This document shows, piece after piece, positions 58,016-64,000 of a DNA stretch of 64,000 nucleotides (within the stretch, counting starts at the first letter, position 1; each line of letters starts with the position of its first letter). The DNA is from Flintibacter faecis (GTDB taxonomy: Bacteria; Bacillota; Clostridia; Oscillospirales; Oscillospiraceae), in the NCBI RefSeq assembly GCF_014287875.1, contig NZ_JACOPN010000006.1:62001-126000 (forward strand). The letters run 5' to 3'. The notes under the pieces were generated by a model that did no database searches, had not been told where the DNA came from, and worked only from the letters and a program-made list of their open reading frames with translations. The translations under genes were made by a program, and so were the position numbers.

Positions 58016-59215
58016 TTACACGGCCTTGCCCTGGAGGAACATCTCCAGGCGGTCCAGGCCGGCCTTGATGTTGTCCATGGAGGCGGCATAGGACCAGCGG
58101 ATGAAGTTGGGGGCACCGAAGCCGCCGCCGGGGACCACGGCCACCTTGCCATACTTCAGGAACAGGCTGGCAAAGTCGTCGTCAGAGTGGATGACCTGGC
58201 CAAAGAGCTCCTTACCCACGACCTTCTCCACGTTCATCATCACGTAGAAGGCACCCTCGGGCTTGATGCAGCTGATGCCCTCGATCTGGTTCATGCGCCG
58301 GACCATATAGTCCCGGCGCTCCTCAAAGGCCTGGCGCATGGTCTCCACCTGGTCCTGGGGGGCGGTGAGGGCGGCCAGGGCGGCCTTCTGAGAGATGGCG
58401 CTGGGGCTGCCGGTGCAGTGGCCCAGATAGTTGCCGACGACCTTGGTGATGTTGGCAGGGGCGGCGATATAGCCGATCCGCCAGCCGGTCATGGCATAGG
58501 ACTTGGACACGCCGTTGATGAGCAGAGTGCGGGCCTTGATGTCCTCCCCCAGGGCGGCCAGGCTGGTGAACTGCTCGTTGTCATAGGTCAGGCTGTAGTA
58601 AATTTCATCGGACAGGACATACAGGTCGTTGTCCACACACACCTTGGCGATGGCCTCCAGCTCCTTGCGGCTGTACATCATGCCGGTGGGGTTGCAGGGG
58701 TTGTTCAGGATCATGCACTTGGTTTTGGGGGTGATGGCGGCGGAGAGCTTCTCGGGGGTGATCTTAAATTGCTCAGCCTCGGTGGTGTCGATGACCACGG
58801 GCACGCCGCCCACCATGCGGATGAGCTCGATATAGCTGACCCAATAGGGGGCGGGGAGGATCACCTCGTCCCCGGGGTTGACCAGAGCCCGCAGGGCCAC
58901 ATAGACGCAGGTCTTCGCGCCGTTGGATACGGCGATCTCCTTGAAGTCATAGTCCAGCCCGCAGTCGGCCTTCAGCCGCTGGCAGATGGCCTTGCGCAGC
59001 TCCACGGTGCCCACACTGGGGGTATAGCGGGTGTCGTTGTTCTGAATGGCCTGGATACCGGCCTCCTTAATGTGGTCGGGGGTGGGGAAATCGGGCTCGC
59101 CCGCGCCGAAGCCGATGACATCCTGGCCCTCCGCCTTCATCTGCTTGAACATGGCATCAATGGCCATGGTGCTGGAGGGCTGGATGGCAAGTGCGAACTC
59201 AGACAAAGATTTCAT
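58016..59215 (-). CDS. Class I pyridoxal-phosphate aminotransferase (aspartate type)
   Basis: The 399-residue enzyme is a fold-type I aminotransferase: FGAGEPDFPTPDHI at the start, NNPCNPTGMMYS, the DEIYYSLTY Asp that contacts PLP, and the PLP lysine in NGVSKSYAMTGWRIGY. The combination is typical of bacterial aspartate aminotransferases (AspB/AAT subgroup Ib), but another amino acid is possible. ATG 59215 follows GGGAGGAATC. A leader of about 150 nt precedes it. Confidence 0.92.
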   Translation of the reverse strand: MKSLSEFALAIQPSSTMAIDAMFKQMKAEGQDVIGFGAGEPDFPTPDHIKEAGIQAIQNNDTRYTPSVGTVELRKAICQRLKADCGLDYDFKEIAVSNGAKTCVYVALRALVNPGDEVILPAPYWVSYIELIRMVGGVPVVIDTTEAEQFKITPEKLSAAITPKTKCMILNNPCNPTGMMYSRKELEAIAKVCVDNDLYVLSDEIYYSLTYDNEQFTSLAALGEDIKARTLLINGVSKSYAMTGWRIGYIAAPANITKVVGNYLGHCTGSPSAISQKAALAALTAPQDQVETMRQAFEERRDYMVRRMNQIEGISCIKPEGAFYVMMNVEKVVGKELFGQVIHSDDDFASLFLKYGKVAVVPGGGFGAPNFIRWSYAASMDNIKAGLDRLEMFLQGKAV

Positions 59216-59369
59216 AAAAGATTCCTCCCGTCGGGCGAGCCGGCTTCTCCCGGTCTCTGCTCCTATCTCACTCCTGAAAGGCATCCAGTCCCGGCATCGG
59301 GCCTTCTCCTCAGCGGCCCGTTTTCGGGAAAACCCGGACGGTTTCATTTCCTCTCAGGGATCGTTTGCA
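59216..59369 (-). promoter_or_regulatory. Structured leader of the aminotransferase gene (no known family)
   Basis: About 150 nt of GC-rich leader with several possible hairpins, such as CCCGATGCCGGG and GACCGGGAGAAGCCGGCTC. I found no T-box, SAM, lysine or glycine riboswitch signature. It may be plain leader. Confidence 0.3.
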
Positions 59370-59375
59370 TGGGAT

Positions 59376-59404
59376 ATTATACCCACGGACTTGCAAAAAT
59401 GCAA
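59376..59404 (-). promoter_or_regulatory. Promoter of the aminotransferase gene
   Basis: On the minus strand TTGCAT, 17 bases, TATAAT. Confidence 0.75.
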
Positions 59405-59565
59405 TGGGTTTTTTCATTCTTATGGCAAAAATGAATTTTGCAGCCGAAGAGGTTTCAGAATTCGTCATTTTTCACGATGACACCCCCCTGCTACGCTCTC
59501 CCAAGGTTTTGTGAGATTTTTCCGCTGAAAAAATCCGGCCTGATTTTGAGACAGATGCTGAAAAA
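59405..59565. other. Intergenic region, no gene seen
   Basis: AT-rich DNA between the aminotransferase promoter and the leuB terminator. I see no further feature in it. Confidence 0.4.
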
Positions 59566-59609
59566 ACAAGGTGCGGACCGGGGGCATTCTGCCTCGGTCC
59601 GCACCTTGT
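59566..59609 (-). terminator. Terminator after leuB
   Basis: ACAAGGTGCGGACCG and CGGTCCGCACCTTGT pair perfectly over 15 bases, and T-rich sequence follows on the minus strand. Confidence 0.8.
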
Positions 59610-59648
59610 TATAAAAGGGAAAAGAAGATTTTTGCAAGTTGTATGGGG

Positions 59649-60725
59649 TCAAATTTTCTCCCGGATGAGCTGGCCCATCCTCTGGGTGCCGATGACCTGC
59701 TGGCCGGGGGCGGCGATGTCAGCGGTGCGCCAGCCCTCGTTGAGCACGGCATCCACCGCGTCCTCAATGGCCTTGGCCTCCCGGGGCAGCTGGAAGGAAT
59801 AGCGGAACATCATGGCCACAGACAGGATGGTGGCCACGGGGTTGGCCTTGTCCTGGCCGGCGATGTCGGGGGCAGAGCCATGGATGGGCTCATACAGGCC
59901 GGGGGCGGTGTCGCCGATGGAGGCGGAGGGCAGCAGGCCGATGGAGCCGGTGATCATAGATGCCTCGTCAGACAGGATGTCGCCGAACATGTTCTCGGTG
60001 ACCACCACATCGAACTGGCCGGGGTCCCGGACCAGCTGCATGGCGGCGTTGTCCACCAGCACATCCTCATAGGCCACGTCAGAATACTCCTTGGCCAGGC
60101 GGTGCATCACCTCCCGCCACAGGCGGGAGGACTCCAGCACGTTGGCCTTGTCCACGCTGGCGACCTTTTTGCCGCGCATCCGGGCCAGCTCAAAGGCACG
60201 GCGGCCAATGCGCTCGATCTCCATCTCGGAATAGGCCATGCGGTCGGCGGCCTCAATGCCCCGGTCGGCGGTCTCATACCGCTCCCGCTTGCCGAAGTAC
60301 ACGCCGCCGGTGAGCTCCCGGACGATCATCAGGTCGATGCCCTTCTCGGCGGTCTCTTTCTTCAGGGGGCAGGCCCCGGCCATGGCGGGGCGCAGGGCGG
60401 CGGGGCGCAGGTTCGCGTACAGGCCCAAGTCCTTGCGGATGGACAGCAGGGCGGTCTCGGGCCGCTGGTCAGGGTCGCTGGAGTGGCCCCACTTGGGACC
60501 GCCCACCGCGCCCAGCAGCACCGCATCGCAGGCCCTGCACTTCTCCGCCGTGCCGTCGGGATAGGACTTGCCCACCGCGTCGATGGCACAGCCGCCCATC
60601 ATCACGTCTGTAAATTCAAAGCTGTGGCCGAACTTGGCACCCACGGTCTCCATGACCTTGACCGCCTCGCCCACCACCTCGGGGCCGATGCCGTCGCCCC
60701 GGATCAGCGCGATCTTATAGTTCAT
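59649..60725 (-). CDS. leuB: 3-isopropylmalate dehydrogenase
   Basis: LeuB oxidises and decarboxylates 3-isopropylmalate in leucine synthesis. The 358 residues match: IALIRGDGIGPEVV, GAVGGPKW, RELTGGVYFG with the substrate Tyr nearby, the KANVLESSRLWREV segment (catalytic Lys), DNAAMQLVRDPGQFDVVVTENMFGDILSDEA, then EPIHGSAPDIAG. It is third in leuC-leuD-leuB and its ATG overlaps the leuD stop by four bases. Confidence 0.97.
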   Translation of the reverse strand: MNYKIALIRGDGIGPEVVGEAVKVMETVGAKFGHSFEFTDVMMGGCAIDAVGKSYPDGTAEKCRACDAVLLGAVGGPKWGHSSDPDQRPETALLSIRKDLGLYANLRPAALRPAMAGACPLKKETAEKGIDLMIVRELTGGVYFGKRERYETADRGIEAADRMAYSEMEIERIGRRAFELARMRGKKVASVDKANVLESSRLWREVMHRLAKEYSDVAYEDVLVDNAAMQLVRDPGQFDVVVTENMFGDILSDEASMITGSIGLLPSASIGDTAPGLYEPIHGSAPDIAGQDKANPVATILSVAMMFRYSFQLPREAKAIEDAVDAVLNEGWRTADIAAPGQQVIGTQRMGQLIREKI

Positions 60726-61207
60726 TTTGCCACACCTCTCGCTTTCAACGAATTCAGTAGGCCGCCGCTCTGGATGATGCCGTTGATAAAGGCGGGGAAG
60801 GGGGCGGCCTGATAGGTCTTGCCGGTGGTCTTGTCGGTGATCACGCCGCTGTCAAAGTCCACGTCCACCTGGTCCCCGGCCTGAATCTCTTCGGCGGCCT
60901 GGGGGCACTCCACGATGGGAAAGCCGATGTTGATGGAGTTGCGGTAGAAGATGCGGGCGAAGGAGGGGGCGATGACGCACTTCACGCCGCAGGACTTGAT
61001 GGCCAGAGGGGCGTGCTCCCGGCTGGAACCGCAGCCGAAGTTGGGGCCGGCCACGATGATGTCCCCCTCCTCCACGGTGGAGGCGAAGTCGGGGTCGATG
61101 TCCTCCATGCAGTGGGAGGCCAGGGCCGCCGGGGAGGGATCGTTGAGATGACGGGCGGGAATGATGACATCGGTGTCAACATTGGCCCCATATTTATAAA
61201 CCTTCAT
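60722..61207 (-). CDS. leuD: 3-isopropylmalate dehydratase small subunit
   Basis: The 161 residues form the small subunit of isopropylmalate isomerase: DTDVIIPARHL, then GPNFGCGSSREHAPLAIK (the swivelling-domain signature) and FYRNSINIGFPIVE. It pairs with LeuC to interconvert 2- and 3-isopropylmalate. I start at ATG 61207, where the family begins (MKVYKYGANVDTD), with GAAAGGACTG upstream. Confidence 0.96.
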   Translation of the reverse strand: MKVYKYGANVDTDVIIPARHLNDPSPAALASHCMEDIDPDFASTVEEGDIIVAGPNFGCGSSREHAPLAIKSCGVKCVIAPSFARIFYRNSINIGFPIVECPQAAEEIQAGDQVDVDFDSGVITDKTTGKTYQAAPFPAFINGIIQSGGLLNSLKARGVAK

Positions 61208-61257
61208 ATAAAGTTTCAGTCCTTTCCTATGTCTCCGGTCCAACGGGCCAAATCAAA

Positions 61258-62517
61258 TCACAGCTTCCGGGGGTCGGCCACGCAGCCGGCGATGGCGGAG
61301 GCGGCGGCCACGTCGGGGCTGGCCAGGATGACCTCGGAGGTCACATGGCCCATGCGGCCCACAAAGTTCCGGTTGGTGGTGGAGACGGTGCGCTCCCCCT
61401 CGGCCATCACGCCCATGTGGCCGCCCAGGCAGGGGCCGCAGGTGGGGGTGGACACGGCGGCGCCGGCCTGGATAAAGGTCTGGATCAGCCCCTCGGCCAT
61501 GGCCTGGAGCACGATGTCCTGGGTGGCGGGGATGACGATGCAGCGCACGTTATCAGCCACCTTTTTGCCCTTCATCACGGCGGCGGCGGCCCGCAGGTCG
61601 CTGATGCGGCCATTGGTGCAGGAGCCGATGACCACCTGGTTGATGGGCAGCCCGGCCACCTCGCTGACCACTTTCGTATTCTCGGGCAGGTGGGGCATGG
61701 CCACGGTTGGCTCCAGGGTGTTCAGGTCGATGACCACCTCGCTGTCATACACAGCGTCGGGGTCGGCGGCAAAGGCCTCGCAGGGGCGGTTCACCCGGCC
61801 ATTGATATACTCCATGGTCTTCTCGTCCACGGGGAAGATGCCGTTCTTGCCGCCGGCCTCAATGGCCATGTTGGCGATGGTGAACCGGTCGTCCATGGAC
61901 AGGGAGGCGACCCCCTCCCCGGCAAACTCCAGGGACTTGTACAGGGCCCCGTCCACGCCGATGGCCCCGATGAGGTGCAGGATCACGTCCTTGCCGGACA
62001 CATGGGGCTGCAGCTTGCCCTTCAGGGTCACTTTGATGGCGGAGGGCACCTTGAACCACAGCAGACCGGTGGCCATGCCGGCGGCCATGTCGGTGGAGCC
62101 CACGCCGGTGGAGAACGCACCCAGGGCACCATAGGTACAGGTGTGGGAGTCGGCACCCACGATGACCTCGCCGGGGGCGCAAAGGCCCTTCTCGGGCAGC
62201 AGGGCGTGCTCCACGCCCATGTGGCCCACGTCGAAGAAGTTGGTGATGTTGTGCTTGTGGGCAAAGTTCCGGGCCTTCAGGCACAGCTCGGCGGACTTGA
62301 TATCCTTGCAGGGGGTGTAGTGGTCCAGAACGATGGAGATCTTATCCCGATCAAACACCTGGGTAAAGCCGGCCTTCTCAAACTCGGTGATGGCGACGGG
62401 GGTGGTGATGTCGTTGCCCAGCACCATGTCCAGCTTGGCCTCGATGAGCTGTCCGGCCTCCACCCGGTTCAGCCCGGCGGCCTTGGCCAGGATCTTCTGC
62501 GTCATGGTCATTCCCAT
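61258..62517 (-). CDS. leuC: 3-isopropylmalate dehydratase large subunit
   Basis: The 419-residue aconitase-family subunit binds a [4Fe-4S] cluster through Cys in VIGSCTNGR and the pair in CGPCLGG. Other motifs are [16 protein letters not shown] and [15 protein letters not shown]. The size fits the LeuC type found in Clostridia and archaea, which works with a small separate LeuD. ATG 62517 follows GAGGAGGAG. It heads leuCDB; leuA is not in the window. A Crp/Fnr-family regulator gene lies divergent to it. Confidence 0.96.
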   Translation of the reverse strand: MGMTMTQKILAKAAGLNRVEAGQLIEAKLDMVLGNDITTPVAITEFEKAGFTQVFDRDKISIVLDHYTPCKDIKSAELCLKARNFAHKHNITNFFDVGHMGVEHALLPEKGLCAPGEVIVGADSHTCTYGALGAFSTGVGSTDMAAGMATGLLWFKVPSAIKVTLKGKLQPHVSGKDVILHLIGAIGVDGALYKSLEFAGEGVASLSMDDRFTIANMAIEAGGKNGIFPVDEKTMEYINGRVNRPCEAFAADPDAVYDSEVVIDLNTLEPTVAMPHLPENTKVVSEVAGLPINQVVIGSCTNGRISDLRAAAAVMKGKKVADNVRCIVIPATQDIVLQAMAEGLIQTFIQAGAAVSTPTCGPCLGGHMGVMAEGERTVSTTNRNFVGRMGHVTSEVILASPDVAAASAIAGCVADPRKL

Positions 62518-62575
62518 TGAAAACTCCTCCTCAGTGCGCATTGCTTTGTAACTGCCCTATAGTATGACAGGGTGC

Positions 62576-62605
62576 TTGCCAAAAAAATGTAAAGCATGTT
62601 ATAAT
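62576..62605 (+). promoter_or_regulatory. Promoter of the Crp/Fnr-family regulator gene
   Basis: TTGCCA, 18 bases, TATAAT, 29 bases before the start codon. Confidence 0.65.
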
Positions 62606-62633
62606 TGAAGAAAATTCTTTGGGAGGCTTTTCT

Positions 62634-63278
62634 ATGGACCGACAGACCTTGGGCGAGATGGACCTGCCCGCCCACATCTGGGAGCCCTTTGCCCAGAGCC
62701 GGGCGGCCATCCGCTGCTCCCCCGGCTTTCTTATCTACCTCCAGGGGACGGAGGCCACCTGCTTCTATTATTTAAAGGAGGGCCGGGTAAAGAGCTTCAT
62801 CCAGTCGGAGACCGGAGGCGAGCGGGTGCTGAACATCTACCGGGCGGGCAGCCTGTTCGGCGAGGCATCTTTTTTGGACGAGCTGCCCCGGGTGTCCTCC
62901 GCCGTGTCCCTCACTCCCTGCCAGCTGGTACCCATCGACCGGGAGCTGGTCACCCAGGCCATCAGCCGGGACCCGGAGTTGGCCCTGGCCATGATGAAAT
63001 ATCTGGCCCGCACCGTGCGTCTGCTCTCCCATCAGGTGGATCAGATGGCCTTCCGCCCCGCCCAGTGGCGGGTGGCCCGCTATCTCCTCTCTCTGGCCGA
63101 TGGGGACGACTGTCTCCAGTGCAGTCAGGACGACATCGCCGATTCCGTCTCCGTCAGCCGCGTCACCGTCAGCCGCATTTTAAACGACCTGTCCCGCCGG
63201 GGCCTGGTGGAACTGGGCTACCGCCGCATCCAGATCCTGAACCGCCCGGGGCTGGAGGGGCTGTGCCGGGAGGAGTGA
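62634..63278 (+). CDS. Crp/Fnr-family transcriptional regulator
   Basis: The 214 residues have an N-terminal cyclic-nucleotide-like beta barrel (FLIYLQGTEATCFYYLKEGRVKS, AGSLFGEASFLDELPR) and a long helix. The C-terminal Crp helix-turn-helix reads CSQDDIADSVSVSRVTVSRILNDLSRRG. The barrel lacks the full cAMP-binding signature, and only scattered cysteines are present, so the signal it senses is unclear. ATG 62634 follows GGGAGGC. It is divergent from leuCDB and could regulate it, which is an inference from position. Confidence 0.88.
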   Translation: MDRQTLGEMDLPAHIWEPFAQSRAAIRCSPGFLIYLQGTEATCFYYLKEGRVKSFIQSETGGERVLNIYRAGSLFGEASFLDELPRVSSAVSLTPCQLVPIDRELVTQAISRDPELALAMMKYLARTVRLLSHQVDQMAFRPAQWRVARYLLSLADGDDCLQCSQDDIADSVSVSRVTVSRILNDLSRRGLVELGYRRIQILNRPGLEGLCREE

Positions 63279-63330
63279 ACTTCCGGCCTCAGCACTAAAA
63301 CACACACGACTTGATGAAAAGGAGGCCCTT

Positions 63331-63774
63331 ATGAAAAGAACACGTTTCCATCGCTCTCTTGCGTTCAGCGCCGCCCTCGCCTGTCTCCTCTGCTTCGCCG
63401 CCTGCGGCGGTCAGAACACCGCCAGTTCTTCCCCAGCCGCCCCCTTGGAGTACACGGTCAGCTGTCAGAACAACCGCGGCGACTCCAATCCCTTTGACAT
63501 CCACTCCAACGGAACCGTATCCCTCAGCTTCACCAACAACGGCCTGGAGGATGTCTTTATCACCGTACACAAGCAGGGCCTTCTCAATCGCTGGGGCGGA
63601 GCAGTATCCGTCAACGGATGTGACAGCTTCTCTGTCCCGGTAGGCCAGAGCGTCCAAATTGACACCGACGGCAGCGCCTGGTCCAAGGGCACCTATCGTT
63701 TCCAGGCATCCAACGATACCGGAACGGACTTTGACTACGCCTGTACCCTGCAGGAGCTGGACTATATCCCATGA
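63331..63774 (+). CDS. Putative lipoprotein of unknown function
   Basis: The 147-residue precursor has a signal peptide ending CFAAC (lipobox), then a Ser/Ala spacer and a beta-rich domain (LEYTVSCQNNRGDSNPFDIHSNG, VSLSFTNNGLEDVFITVHKQG, YRFQASNDTGTDFDY). It resembles small Ig-like or C2-like secreted domains but I cannot name a family. ATG 63331 follows AAAAGGAGG. It follows the regulator gene by 52 bases. Confidence 0.7.
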   Translation: MKRTRFHRSLAFSAALACLLCFAACGGQNTASSSPAAPLEYTVSCQNNRGDSNPFDIHSNGTVSLSFTNNGLEDVFITVHKQGLLNRWGGAVSVNGCDSFSVPVGQSVQIDTDGSAWSKGTYRFQASNDTGTDFDYACTLQELDYIP

Positions 63775-63791
63775 GCTGAACAGGCTATGAT

Positions 63792-63845
63792 AAGCGCCCC
63801 CGGCTGGAACGAATCTGTTCCGCCGGGGGCGCTTCACCGTTTTTA
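63792..63845 (+). terminator. Terminator after the lipoprotein gene
   Basis: AAGCGCCCCCGGC and GCCGGGGGCGCTT form a strong hairpin followed by CACCGTTTTT. Confidence 0.75.
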
Positions 63846-63889
63846 TGGGGCTCTCATAGGATGGGGCACGAAAATCAGGAGGTGTTCTT

Positions 63890-64000
63890 ATGCCCATCAT
63901 CTATCTCTCCCCCTCCACCCAGGAGAACAATTCGTTCGTCACCGGGGGCACGGAGGAGCAGTACATGAATCTGCTGGCCGACAAGCTGGTGCCCTATCTG
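63890..64000 (+). CDS. N-acetylmuramoyl-L-alanine amidase-like protein (3' partial)
   Basis: The window ends after 37 codons. The start MPIIYLSPSTQENNSFVTGG followed by TEEQYMNLLADKLVPYL resembles the first part of clostridial Amidase_3 (CwlD-like) proteins, where the conserved N-terminus lies just before the zinc-binding His. ATG 63890 follows CAGGAGG. The rest of the gene is outside, so the call rests on this short segment only. Confidence 0.5.
   Translation, partial: MPIIYLSPSTQENNSFVTGGTEEQYMNLLADKLVPYL

Noticed and set aside
59216..59347. N-terminal extension of the aminotransferase to 59347
   Set aside because: It would translate the leader; the family starts at 59215, right after GGGAGGAATC.

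Overview
The window looks like chromosomal core DNA of a GC-rich, spore-forming anaerobe of the Clostridia, most like the Oscillospiraceae (Flavonifractor/Pseudoflavonifractor/Lawsonibacter type). This is inferred from protein families, not from a search. Supporting signs are the forespore sigma factor SigG, SpoVAD/SpoVAE, SpmA/SpmB, rubrerythrin, a pyrophosphate-type phosphofructokinase, an L27 with a cleavable N-terminus next to its protease Prp, many AGGAGG ribosome binding sites, and GTG/TTG starts. No tRNA, rRNA or CRISPR was seen.

Layout: 1-7100 holds a partial GNAT acetyltransferase, a truncated ECF sigma gene, uppP, an FtsK/SpoIIIE translocase, an MFS transporter and sigG. 7100-16800 holds DUF523, ireB, spoVAD-spoVAE, an LTA-synthase-like sulfatase, a polar amino-acid ABC transporter, rubrerythrin, spmA-spmB and an AbrB-type regulator. 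16800-24500 is translation and ribosome housekeeping: rsmI, a TrmN6-like methylase, obgE, a PPC/DUF296 gene, rpmA-prp-rplU, NUDIX, argS and DUF1934. 24600-34200 has an unknown gene, two tandem tiny membrane proteins, znuABC, sfsA, gpsA-plsY-der and a DUF512 radical-SAM protein. 34500-43700 has trpS, a wecA/tagO-wecB cell-wall pair, three unknown small genes, a phosphodiesterase, cardiolipin synthase and metY. 47300-52400 has corA, two hotdog thioesterases, an amidase, and divergent fba/pfp. 55000-64000 has an AI-2E-family permease, purB, an aminotransferase, leuCDB, a Crp/Fnr regulator, a lipoprotein and the start of a cell-wall amidase.

Accessory DNA stands out in two places. At 43860-47340 a tyrosine recombinase gene is bracketed by perfect 19-bp inverted repeats, with a strong promoter just outside pointing in. 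This looks like a self-inverting switch, and it lies beside a lower-GC surface protein (SLH plus transglutaminase-like domain). That surface-protein gene and an IS remnant lie between 28-bp direct repeats. At 52480-54930 an AT-rich gene encodes what looks like a single-chain restriction-methylation enzyme, with a tandem pair of 37-bp double-palindrome repeats in its leader.

Several families of palindromic intergenic repeats (about 9344, 22105, 25741, 32618, 41844 and 48804) sit between genes. Candidate regulatory devices include a structured leader with a short ORF before metY, a hairpin that buries the sigG ribosome binding site, a palindrome at the abrB-type promoter, an operator-like palindrome after the rubrerythrin promoter, and interleaved divergent promoters for fba and pfp.
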